64,000 nucleotides of DNA, from the NCBI GenBank assembly GCA_049642465.1, contig JBAROV010000217.1, forward strand, positions 1 through 64,000. The letters run 5' to 3'. Made by a program: the position numbers and the translations under genes. Positions 37,349 through 45,216 of this stretch are shown piece after piece (positions within the stretch are counted from its first letter, which is position 1; every line of letters begins with the position of its first letter). The DNA is from CAWDPQ01 sp049642465. GTDB lineage: Bacteria > Acidobacteriota > Vicinamibacteria > Vicinamibacterales > 2-12-FULL-66-21. A model generated the notes under the pieces. The model was not told where the DNA came from, did not search any database, and worked only from the letters and a program-made list of their open reading frames with translations.

Positions 37349-37848
37349 CGATTGCGACGGCCGCCGCCGCCTCCGCCCCGGTTGCCGCTTCTGCCGCCGC
37401 CGGGTGCTTTCGGTCGGTTGGACACGGGGCGAAATCGAGCGCGCTCGGTCGGTCGCGGCCCGCGCCGGAATTTGGGCGGTCCGGCCGGACGACTCGGATT
37501 TTCCCCGCCAGTTGGCTGATCGCGTCGGTCGCGCTGGAGTCTCTCGGCAAATCGCCGGCGCTTCTCGTCGCGAGGGACTTTGAAGCGATCCCTCGGGTCA
37601 CGATGTTCCCCGCCGGGACGCCAGGCCGGCCCTCGACGCTCGCGGTTCGAACGACGAGCCTCGAGCGCGGCACGCGCTTCCTCGGGCGAACTCCAGAGTC
37701 GCCCGCGCGCGAACCACAACATGACGGCCTCGGGATGTCGAACCTGAAGTTGCCGCAGCGTTGGCAGCAGCTCCTCGGCGTCGTGCGCGCGAAATGCGGT
37801 GGGCTTTCCCTCGAGAATGATCGTCCAGTAGGCGAATCGAGGCGGCAT
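37345..37848 (-). CDS. Conserved protein with basic RG/RGG-rich tail, unknown function
   Basis: 167 aa. Residues 1-70 form a compact, well-patterned domain (MPPRFAYWTIILEGKPTAFR, HPEAVMLWFARGRLWSSPEE). Residues 70-167 are highly basic and disordered, rich in Arg, Pro and Gly, ending in a Gly7-type run with GGGRSGNRGG. Such tails commonly bind RNA. I recall similar proteins in Acidobacteriota without known function. It starts 2 bases downstream of the NtrC-type regulator stop, and is coupled to the Dabb gene. Confidence 0.75.
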   Translation of the reverse strand: MPPRFAYWTIILEGKPTAFRAHDAEELLPTLRQLQVRHPEAVMLWFARGRLWSSPEEARAALEARRSNRERRGPAWRPGGEHRDPRDRFKVPRDEKRRRFAERLQRDRRDQPTGGENPSRPAGPPKFRRGPRPTERARFRPVSNRPKAPGGGRSGNRGGGGGGRRNR

Positions 37849-37850
37849 GC

Positions 37851-39284
<1,434 letters not shown>

Positions 39285-39333
39285 TTACATTCTGCGGGGG
39301 GGTATTCTGACACCCTGATTTGCGACGGTCAAA

Positions 39334-39367
39334 CCCGCCTTCGCGCTCCACGCTTCGGCGAGGCGGG
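39334..39367. repeat. REP-like hairpin in spacer (CCCGCCT/AGGCGGG)
   Basis: Seven-base arms at 39334-39340 and 39361-39367 around a 20-base centre (TTCGC...GCTTCGGCG type). It lies between the divergent regulator and HTH genes. Its style, CCCGCC-TTCG...GGCGGG, resembles dispersed intergenic palindromes of GC-rich genomes; related GC-rich hairpins occur at 44111-44139. Confidence 0.5.
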
Positions 39368-39450
39368 CTCTGTGGCACCCTGTCGCCTTGAGTACTACAG
39401 CAGTGTGCGTCCCGCTCCGATAAACCTCACCGAACGTGGAAAGGTTGCGC

Positions 39451-39651
39451 ATGATGATAGAACGTAAGACGATCTCGATCATGAAGGCCTGCGAGCTGGT
39501 CGGGGTGAGCCGTCGCACGATCTACAACTGGATCGCGAGCGGAAAGGTGGAATACGTCCGCACCGCGGGCGGCTCGGTCCGAATCTTTGTGGACACGCTG
39601 TGGCGCGAGCCCGGGCGCACTCCCGATTTGACCAGCAAAGAAGCGTCGTAA
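39451..39651 (+). CDS. Small MerR/excisionase-type helix-turn-helix protein
   Basis: 66 aa from ATG 39451 (GGAAAGG just upstream; an in-frame GTG at 39436 is less likely). The core TISIMKACELVGVSRRTIYNWI followed by SGKVEYVRTAGGSVRIFVDT is the excisionase-family/MerR-like winged HTH that binds DNA and often acts as a recombination directionality factor or local regulator. No integrase or phage gene is near, so a regulatory role is more likely. Its stop overlaps the next start (TAATG). Confidence 0.85.
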   Translation: MMIERKTISIMKACELVGVSRRTIYNWIASGKVEYVRTAGGSVRIFVDTLWREPGRTPDLTSKEAS

Positions 39652-39881
39652 TGCCGGCCGCCGATCGCACGCCGAGCACCTCGGTGAACGAGCCGCAGGA
39701 TGTCGGTCTGCTGTTTCACCGCCTGAACAACCAGCTCGGCATCATCCTCGCGAACGCCGAACTCCTCGAAGCCAAGTTGAGCGACGACATGAGCCGCGCC
39801 CGCGCGGCGCAAGTCGTCGCCAGCGTCCTCGACGCGATGGCAACCGCCCGAGAAATCCGCTTACGTTCTCGTCAGCCATAG
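39651..39881 (+). CDS. Orphan histidine-kinase-like dimerisation helix protein
   Basis: 76 aa. After a 20-residue variable start it reads LLFHRLNNQLGIILANAEL, close to the H-box of histidine kinases (HELNNPL...), then a second amphipathic helix (AAQVVASVLDAMATAREIRL). This looks like an isolated DHp helical pair with no ATPase domain. It might be phosphorylated by, or interfere with, a kinase such as that at 41126-42658; this is inference. It is translationally coupled to the HTH gene (TAATG). Confidence 0.65.
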   Translation: MPAADRTPSTSVNEPQDVGLLFHRLNNQLGIILANAELLEAKLSDDMSRARAAQVVASVLDAMATAREIRLRSRQP

Positions 39882-39924
39882 ACAATTCTGTAAGACATAG
39901 GGTCAAAATACCGCCACCAATAAA

Positions 39925-39948
39925 CGCCAAATCGTCAATAATTTGGCG
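39925..39948. promoter_or_regulatory. 8-8-8 inverted repeat, possible operator
   Basis: CGCCAAAT, 8-base centre, ATTTGGCG, in an AT-rich 276-base gap before the sigma-factor gene. It could be a binding site for a dimeric regulator, for instance the HTH protein encoded just upstream, or a terminator for that pair; there is no T-tract. Confidence 0.4.
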
Positions 39949-40080
39949 ATTCTGGCTGGATCTGTATCACAAACCTGTGCCTCGCTTCCGACCGTGTTTA
40001 CAGAAGAAACATCGGCTGCACAAGAGTTTACGCGGACACGCCTGCACAAAGTGGCGCAACCATACGGTTGAGTGACAAAG

Positions 40081-40097
40081 TTGGTATTACAGTTGCG
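40081..40097 (+). promoter_or_regulatory. Possible sigma-54 promoter before the sigma-factor gene
   Basis: TTGG at 40081-40084 and TTGC at 40093-40096 put the invariant GG and GC at the correct 10-base separation of -24/-12 promoters. The CACG part is not conserved, so the match is partial. An NtrC-type activator is encoded nearby. Confidence 0.3.
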
Positions 40098-40157
40098 CTA
40101 GGCCCGGCTCGCCTGCGGTTCGCAAAACGCGAATCCGCCCTCAGGAGAACCCGAGCC

Positions 40158-41066
40158 ATGCAGCGTGTACCCCTTGCCGCCCGGCAGCGCGATCGGATTG
40201 CTGCCGGACTTCCTTTCGTCGAATCCTTGGCCCGACGCGTCGCCGCGTCCATGCCCCACTCGATTGAGCTGAGCGATCTGATTCAGGACGGAATGCTCGG
40301 CCTCATCGATGCGGCGTGCCGTTTCGACGAAGCCCGCGGCATCAAGTTCGAGACGTTCGCGGAACGGCGGGTGCGCGGGGCGATGATCGATGCGCTCCGT
40401 CGAGACGCCTGGCCCCGTGGCGTCCGGCGCCAGCGCCGGGAGCTCGAAGCGGCTCGCGAGGCGCTCCGTCGCGAACTGGGCGCGGAACCCTCGCTGGCCG
40501 ATCTCGCGGCCCGTTTAGGCTCGGATGAAACTCGTCTGGGCCGGACGATCCTGAGAATCAGCACCATCGAGTCCACGTCCCCGCTCTCGGCCGGCGAGAA
40601 CGTGGATGGGGCGATGCTGCCGCCCGCGCTCGTTCCCTCTGAGCCGCCCGCTCCCGACAAGGCGTACGAGGAGCGTGAAGTGCGTGATCGGGTCCGGGCC
40701 GCGATTGCGTCGCTGCCGCCGCGCGAACGCAAAGTCATCGGCCTTTACTACTACGCGGAAGCAACTATGAAGGAGATTGGCGCCGCCATCGGCGTGAACG
40801 AATCGCGCGTGTCGCAGCTGCACGCCCGTGCGGTGCAACGCCTGCGAGTCGCCTTCGGCGCCGAGTGCTCGGCCGCTGACGCGGTTGCGGCGCTGCGCCC
40901 GGCAATCCTCGCGTTCCAACAGGCCGCGGGACGTGCGCGTATGGCAAAGGCCGATCTGACGGGCGCTGGTGTGGTGCTGCCCTACAAGGTGCCCACCAAG
41001 CCGGTCAATATCGTCGCGCGGAAGCGCGCCGCTGCATCGCGCGAACGGCTGGTTGCCGCCCGCTGA
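40158..41066 (+). CDS. FliA/WhiG-type RNA polymerase sigma factor
   Basis: 302 aa from ATG 40158 (AGGAGA 9 bases upstream; an in-frame TTG start at 40068 lacks support). Region 2 HSIELSDLIQDGMLGLIDAA followed by KFETFAERRVRGAMIDALRR is the FliA/WhiG pattern; region 3 EPSLADLAARLGSDETRLG; region 4 LPPRERKVIGLYYYAEATMK with HTH IGAAIGVNESRVSQLHARAV. There is an extra basic tail of about 70 residues. No flagellar or chemotaxis gene is in the window, so its regulon may not be motility. It ends at a strong hairpin shared with the convergent kinase. Confidence 0.88.
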   Translation: MQRVPLAARQRDRIAAGLPFVESLARRVAASMPHSIELSDLIQDGMLGLIDAACRFDEARGIKFETFAERRVRGAMIDALRRDAWPRGVRRQRRELEAAREALRRELGAEPSLADLAARLGSDETRLGRTILRISTIESTSPLSAGENVDGAMLPPALVPSEPPAPDKAYEEREVRDRVRAAIASLPPRERKVIGLYYYAEATMKEIGAAIGVNESRVSQLHARAVQRLRVAFGAECSAADAVAALRPAILAFQQAAGRARMAKADLTGAGVVLPYKVPTKPVNIVARKRAAASRERLVAAR

Positions 41067-41122
41067 CAGCTCCCAGCTTCCAGCCTCCAGCTTCCAGCTC
41101 CCAGCTGGAAGCTGGAGGCTGG
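41067..41122. repeat. CCAGCTT-type repeat with perfect 20-base hairpin
   Basis: Short imperfect repeats of CAGCTTC/CAGCCTC (41067-41100) include a perfect inverted repeat: arms 41080-41099 and 41103-41122, loop CCC. It occupies the whole gap between the convergent sigma-factor and hybrid-kinase genes and ends 3 bases from the kinase stop, so it could serve as a bidirectional terminator, though without a U-tract. Confidence 0.9.
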
Positions 41123-41125
41123 CCG

Positions 41126-42658
41126 CTATCCAATCATTTCGCCAGCCGTTCTCAGCAAATCGCGCAAGCGGAAAGGTTTTGCGAGCCAACGGCAGCCGCT
41201 TTCCTCGAGAAAACGTTCAGCATCGGTTCCCGCGACATCGCCAGTCACAAAAAGGACTCGGTGCGCAATCGACGCGTCGAGCGCCTCGAGCTCGCGATAG
41301 AACGCCGCTCCGTCGAGCCGTGGCATTTTCAGATCGCACACGATCAAGTCGAACGCTCGCGCGCGAACGCGTTCCAGCGCTTCCATGCCGTCGCCCGCGC
41401 GCTCAACGGCGAAGCCCGCATCGCCAAGCGCCTCGGCCACCGCGGCGCCCAGTGCCAGTTCATCCTCCACGACGAGAACCGCAGCTCCGCCACCGATCGG
41501 TGCTGATCGCTCGAGCGCAGCCGGCGCCAGCGGTTTCACGGTTCCGTCGCCAGCCGGCAACTCGATATAGAACGAAGCGCCCCGAGATGGCTCCGAACGC
41601 ACCGTGATGCGACCCCCGTGTTCCTGCACGATGGCGTACGCCACCGTGAGCCCGAGACCGGTCCCCTTGCCGACATCCTTCGTTGTGAAGAACGGATCGA
41701 AAATCTTCGGCCGCACCTCATCCGGCACGCCGGGTCCATCGTCGTTCACTTCGAGGATTACGGCATCGCGGTCGACGTCGTGCCAGGTGCGAAGGATCAA
41801 CGTGCCGCGGCCGTTCGCACCGATCATCGCCTGCTCGGCATTGATGATGAGATTGAGGAGGACCTGCTGAATCTGGTGCGGATCCGCAAAGACGTTCGGC
41901 AGACCCGCCGGGAGCGCCTCGAGGATGGTGATGTTGCTGAGACGCTGTTCGTACGAGCGCAGCGCAAGTGTCTCCCGGACGACGGCATTGAGATCGACCA
42001 TGGTGCGGGTAGTGTGCCGCTTGCGCGCGAAGGTCAGGAGGTTCCTGACGATTTTTGCGGCACGCTCTGACTCGGCCAGGATGGTTTCAAGCCCGCGGCG
42101 AGTCTGCTCATCGACAGGACGCTGCGAAAGCCGCTCCGCCCAGGTCAATATCGTCGCGAGGGGATTGTTCAGTTCGTGGGCGACTCCGGAAATCGTCTGG
42201 CCAAGCGCGGCCAGTTTCTCCGCTTGGAGAAGTTGATGGTACAAATCGCGCGCCTGATCCTCGAGCCGTTTTCGCTCGGTGACGTCGCGCATCAGCGCAT
42301 CGACACGCAGGCCGCGCCGCGACCGCTCGGCGTGTGCCGTCACCTCGACCCACATGAAGCTGCGATCAGCTCGGCGCAGTCGGAGCAGATAGTCTGTGGC
42401 CGCGCCGTCGCGCCTCAACCGCTCGACGAAGCTGTCGCGCGCCTGCGGATCGGCGAAACGTTCGACGTCAAACGGCTGGACATCGGGCTCCGGTGTGTCC
42501 ACCGGATAACCGAACATCAATTTGAGGTAGGGATTCGCAGAGAGCGTGTGGCAGGACCGTTCGTCCAGTGTGCCGATGTAAACTCCTTCGTGAACCGCCT
42601 CGAACAACCGCGCGAACGCCTCCGACGAGAGCGCCGCGCGCGGAACCGGCTGGGGCAC
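41126..42658 (-). CDS. Hybrid sensor histidine kinase (PAS-HisKA-HATPase-REC), soluble
   Basis: 510 aa, no membrane segment. PAS domain (about 10-140, with FEAVHEGVYIGTLDE at its start), HisKA with the phospho-accepting His in SGVAHELNNPLATILTWAER (about 166), HATPase with NLIINAEQAMIG, EVNDDGPGVPDEV and KGTGLGLTVAYAIV, then a C-terminal receiver (about 393-508; VLVVEDELALGAAV, phospho-acceptor in LIVCDLKMPRLDG). The short C-terminal receiver suggests autoregulation or a phosphorelay, possibly to the NtrC-type regulator at 37.8 kb. Confidence 0.92.
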   Translation of the reverse strand: MPQPVPRAALSSEAFARLFEAVHEGVYIGTLDERSCHTLSANPYLKLMFGYPVDTPEPDVQPFDVERFADPQARDSFVERLRRDGAATDYLLRLRRADRSFMWVEVTAHAERSRRGLRVDALMRDVTERKRLEDQARDLYHQLLQAEKLAALGQTISGVAHELNNPLATILTWAERLSQRPVDEQTRRGLETILAESERAAKIVRNLLTFARKRHTTRTMVDLNAVVRETLALRSYEQRLSNITILEALPAGLPNVFADPHQIQQVLLNLIINAEQAMIGANGRGTLILRTWHDVDRDAVILEVNDDGPGVPDEVRPKIFDPFFTTKDVGKGTGLGLTVAYAIVQEHGGRITVRSEPSRGASFYIELPAGDGTVKPLAPAALERSAPIGGGAAVLVVEDELALGAAVAEALGDAGFAVERAGDGMEALERVRARAFDLIVCDLKMPRLDGAAFYRELEALDASIAHRVLFVTGDVAGTDAERFLEESGCRWLAKPFRLRDLLRTAGEMIG

Positions 42659-42695
42659 GATGCGGATTATACCGACGTGGCCCCCAGTTTCGAAG

Positions 42696-43256
42696 TCAGT
42701 CCTTCCGAGATGCGGGGTGAGGCGTCGGCGTCATCGTCGGATAGCGGGACGCATATGTGCGTTCGATCGTCTGGCGGATTTCCGCAACCGATCGTCCCGC
42801 CGCATCCATTTGCATCGCGTCACGCGCGACGTCGAGGCAGATTTTTCAGCTGAAGCCGTGCGAGTCCCATTCGGGCCGGCCGTCTGCATCGCGGCGGGCG
42901 ACGAAACAGTCTTCGTTTCCCTGGTGTCCGTTTCGCTCGCACCCGCAGAAGCACGGCACATACCGAAGAACATCAGGTCGCCGCGCGGCGAACTCGTAAA
43001 CAGCTTGAATGACTTCGGGCGGAGCCGCCGCGTAGGGGCCGGAGGGAATGGGCGGCAGAGGTCCGCGGTACCCGCGCGGCCGCGTCGACTGCAACGGGAT
43101 GGGTGGTGCCGGCTTCGATTGATCGGACGCCACCGAGGAGGCCGCCGGCGCCGGCGCCTGGGGTTGGGCGGACGCGCGATCCGAAGGTGCCTCCGAGGAG
43201 CACGCCACCAGCGCGGTCAGTCCCAGGACCACCATGAGGTCGCGAATTCGTTTCAT
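42696..43256 (-). CDS. PCYCGC-family lipoprotein, probable selenoprotein (UGA = Sec137)
   Basis: 186 aa when the in-frame TGA at 42846-42848 is read as selenocysteine. Lipoprotein signal with lipobox LVAC (Cys19), a Pro/Ala/Ser-rich linker, then the family motif PCFCGC (101-106) with HQGNEDCFV. The part before the UGA ends EWDSHGFS; read-through continues U-KICLDVARDAMQM... to a tail with PTMTPTPHP. PCYCGC proteins I recall (Bacillus-type) have WDxHxxxCxxCLxIA here and a Pro/Thr-rich end, so the UGA replaces the first Cys of a CxxC pair. Function of the family is unknown; the UxxC suggests redox or metal chemistry on the outer face of the membrane. Confidence 0.85.
42813..42848 (-). promoter_or_regulatory. 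SECIS-like hairpin after the lipoprotein UGA
   Basis: On the mRNA, starting 6 bases after the UGA: UGC, C-U mismatch, UCG, bulged A, CGUC, loop GCGCGU, GACG, CGA, U, GCA. That is ten base pairs with a six-base GU-containing loop starting 18 bases after the UGA, within the window used by bacterial SelB. Confidence 0.65.
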
Positions 43257-43277
43257 TCTTCACTAATGGTACATCGT

Positions 43278-43297
43278 CGCGCGCACATCGGCGCGCG
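43278..43297. repeat. Perfect 7-base inverted repeat in divergent promoter region
   Basis: CGCGCGC, six-base centre ACATCG, GCGCGCG, in the middle of the 61-base gap between the divergent selenoprotein and FadH-like genes. Could be an operator shared by both, or a leader hairpin. Confidence 0.4.
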
Positions 43298-43315
43298 CTG
43301 GGGGACAATCTCACC

Positions 43316-44104
43316 ATGTTCGCACGAGATCTCCTGAAAGATCAGGTCGCCATCGTCACGGGAGGGGGCACAGGCATCGGACTGGCGATCGCCAGGCGGC
43401 TTGGTGAACTGGGCGCGCGGGTCGCCATCGGCAGCCGGAATTCGGCGAATCTCGAAACCGGGTCGTCTGAGCTCAGGCACGCAGGCCTGGACCCGCTCGC
43501 GGTTCAGGTGGATGTGCGTCTGCCAGATCAGGTAGACGAAATGACCGCCCGCGTGATCAAACACTTTGGGCGCATCGACATCCTGATCAACAACGCCGCC
43601 GGCAACTTCATCTGCCGGGCAGAAGACCTGTCACCCAACGGATGGAATGCCGTGGTGGGGATTGTCCTGAATGGATCCTTTTACTGCTCACGCGCCGTCG
43701 GCCGGCACATGATCGCGCGCGGTCACGGCGGGTCGATCGTCTCCGTTTTGGCCAATTACGTCTGGACCGGAAGCGCGGGGACCATCCATTCCGCGGCTGC
43801 CAAAGCAGGTGTCATGTCGATGACACAGACGCTGGCGGTGGAGTGGGCGCGGCACCGCATCCGCGTCAACGCGGTCGCGCCGGGTCCCGTCGAATCTCCC
43901 GGCGCCGCGAAACAACTGTGGAATACGCCCAACGCGGTGGAACGCATCGGCGCGATGGTGCCGCTTGGACGATGGGCCAAGCCTGAGGAAGTTGCTGATG
44001 CCGTGGCGTTTCTTGTGTCATCGCATGCCGGCTTCATCACCGGCGAGACGCTGACGATTGACGGCGGCGCGTGGCTGGGCAGGGGACCGTTCGGATTCGT
44101 TTAG
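43316..44104 (+). CDS. fadH: FadH-like 2,4-dienoyl-CoA reductase (SDR family)
   Basis: Short-chain dehydrogenase predicted to reduce 2,4-dienoyl-CoA esters in degradation of unsaturated fatty acids. 262 aa. NADP-binding TGGGTGIG (about 15-22) and NNAAG. Where classical SDRs have YxxxK it has HSAAAKAG, i.e. His in place of Tyr with the Lys kept; this is the DECR/FadH pattern (compare the Bacillus FadH type), with LWNTPNAVERIGAMVPLGRW also similar. It runs divergently from the PCYCGC lipoprotein gene. Confidence 0.83.
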   Translation: MFARDLLKDQVAIVTGGGTGIGLAIARRLGELGARVAIGSRNSANLETGSSELRHAGLDPLAVQVDVRLPDQVDEMTARVIKHFGRIDILINNAAGNFICRAEDLSPNGWNAVVGIVLNGSFYCSRAVGRHMIARGHGGSIVSVLANYVWTGSAGTIHSAAAKAGVMSMTQTLAVEWARHRIRVNAVAPGPVESPGAAKQLWNTPNAVERIGAMVPLGRWAKPEEVADAVAFLVSSHAGFITGETLTIDGGAWLGRGPFGFV

Positions 44105-44110
44105 AACGGC

Positions 44111-44139
44111 CCTCCTCAGCCTTGGCGAAGGCGGGGAGG
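44111..44139. terminator. Possible hairpin terminator after fadH
   Basis: Outer stem CCTCC/GGAGG and inner stem GCCTT-GGCG-AAGGC, beginning 6 bases after the fadH stop and facing the end of the zinc-ribbon gene on the other strand. No U-tract follows, so function as a terminator is uncertain. Confidence 0.45.
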
Positions 44140-44151
44140 ACGGACCTCGGA

Positions 44152-44328
44152 TTACCGCCAGTGAGGCAACGGGGCCAAACGCATCAGCGCATCCATCGAG
44201 TAACGGTCTGCCTGGATCTCCCACTCGTACCCACACCTGCGGCAGTGCAAGGGCAACACTTCTGGACTGTCGGGCATTTGTAGACCTACCGCTTTCGATT
44301 GGCACTTTGGGCATTGCGGTGTGGTGAT
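44152..44328 (-). CDS. Small zinc-ribbon protein; no ordinary start codon
   Basis: The frame contains QCPKCQSKAVG then LHCRRCGYEWEIQADRY, two CxxC pairs 20 residues apart, a clear zinc ribbon, and ends APLPHWR. No ATG, GTG or TTG occurs upstream of the first cysteines in this frame. Two explanations: initiation at the ATC at 44328, which lies 5 bases after the stop of the upstream gene with AGGA just before it; or -1 frameshifting from that gene at A-AAG-GGA (about 44348-44354), which would fuse the two products. Coordinates assume the ATC start (58 aa). Function unknown. Confidence 0.6.
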   Translation of the reverse strand: MTTPQCPKCQSKAVGLQMPDSPEVLPLHCRRCGYEWEIQADRYSMDALMRLAPLPHWR

Positions 44329-44333
44329 GGATC

Positions 44334-44522
44334 CTACCGCTGCCTTCCCTTTGGTGGCCGGGAAGGTCGGGGACGCTCCGCGGCGCGATCCTGCTCGGAG
44401 AGCTTGCCGCTCACGCGTTTCTGCGTCGTGTCGGAGAGCTCCCGGCGCAATTGCCGGAACTCCTCCGTCAGTTCTCGGAGGCGTGCATGGATTTCAGCCT
44501 CCGTGCCGCGTAATTTTGCCAC
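44334..44522 (-). CDS. Small coiled-coil, basic-tailed protein, unknown function
   Basis: 62 aa, GTG start. Residues 1-35 are a charged heptad-like helix (TEAEIHARLRELTEEFRQLR); the end is Arg/Pro/Lys-rich (ERPRPSRPPKGRQR). I recall similar short proteins in Acidobacteriota but no function. A TCTATAGA sequence lies about 10 bases upstream on its strand as a possible -10. It is followed at once by the zinc-ribbon frame; they may be one gene if frameshifting occurs. Confidence 0.6.
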   Translation of the reverse strand: MAKLRGTEAEIHARLRELTEEFRQLRRELSDTTQKRVSGKLSEQDRAAERPRPSRPPKGRQR

Positions 44523-44682
44523 GTGTGCAGTCTATAGATGCAGTTTTTCGCCCTTGAGACAGGGCTTTTCCTCAAGAAAGCAGAATTAGTGCCGCCAGCG
44601 CGGTGTTGAACGGGGCGTGGAATCGACAGGGCCGCGGTATTTACCCGGAACCCGATCCGTGCAAGAAGGCGTCTAACTAGAA

Positions 44683-44688
44683 TATAAT
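44683..44688 (+). promoter_or_regulatory. -10 box for the lrp-like gene (TATAAT)
   Basis: Perfect TATAAT 40 bases before the ATG, within an AT-rich leader; no clear -35. Confidence 0.5.
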
Positions 44689-44727
44689 TCGGTTCTGCTC
44701 ATAGTTTCAGCATTTAATTCTTAGTAC

Positions 44728-45216
44728 ATGGCTACAGACAGAACATTGGATCCATTGGACCACAGGATTCTCGAGATCCTTCAAACCAACGCGCGCGAGA
44801 CCCAAGCCGACATCGCGCGCGACATCGGGTTGGCTCCATCAGCCGTCCTGGAGAGGATCCGCAAGTTGGAGTCCAGAGGCATCATCCGGGGCTATACCGC
44901 CCTGGTCGATCCCAAGGCCCTCGACCTCCCCATTCTCGCGTTCGTCGCGGTTCGAAGCGACGAAACCGGAACGGACGACCAGGTCGCGCCGACTTTGGCC
45001 AAGATTCCGGAAGTCCTCGAAGTGCATCACGTCGCCGGGGACGACTGCTACCTGATTAAAGTGCGCGCCCGAGATGCCGAGCATCTGGGTGTGTTGTTGC
45101 GAACGCGGTTTGGGCGGATACCGGGTGTGCGCTCGACCCGCACGACGATCGTGCTCGAAACCGTCAAGGAGACACCGCGACTGGCGGTTGCTCGAGCGCA
45201 GGAGGTCGGGTCGTGA
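44728..45216 (+). CDS. Lrp/AsnC-family transcriptional regulator
   Basis: 162 aa. N-terminal HTH (LDPLDHRILEILQTNARETQ ... IGLAPSAVLERIRKLESRGI) and C-terminal RAM ligand-binding domain (VLEVHHVAGDDCYLIKVRAR). Such proteins sense amino acids and regulate transport or metabolism. Its end overlaps the EamA transporter start (GTGA), which suggests that it controls this exporter and responds to its substrate. Confidence 0.92.
   Translation: MATDRTLDPLDHRILEILQTNARETQADIARDIGLAPSAVLERIRKLESRGIIRGYTALVDPKALDLPILAFVAVRSDETGTDDQVAPTLAKIPEVLEVHHVAGDDCYLIKVRARDAEHLGVLLRTRFGRIPGVRSTRTTIVLETVKETPRLAVARAQEVGS

Noticed and set aside
39451..39651. Prophage or integrative element signalled by an excisionase-like HTH
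   Set aside because: No integrase, attachment-site repeat, tRNA or phage gene lies nearby.
42846..43256. 136-aa lipoprotein ending at the TGA
   Set aside because: The 49 residues after the TGA match the C-terminal part expected of the PCYCGC family, so the TGA is read as Sec rather than stop.
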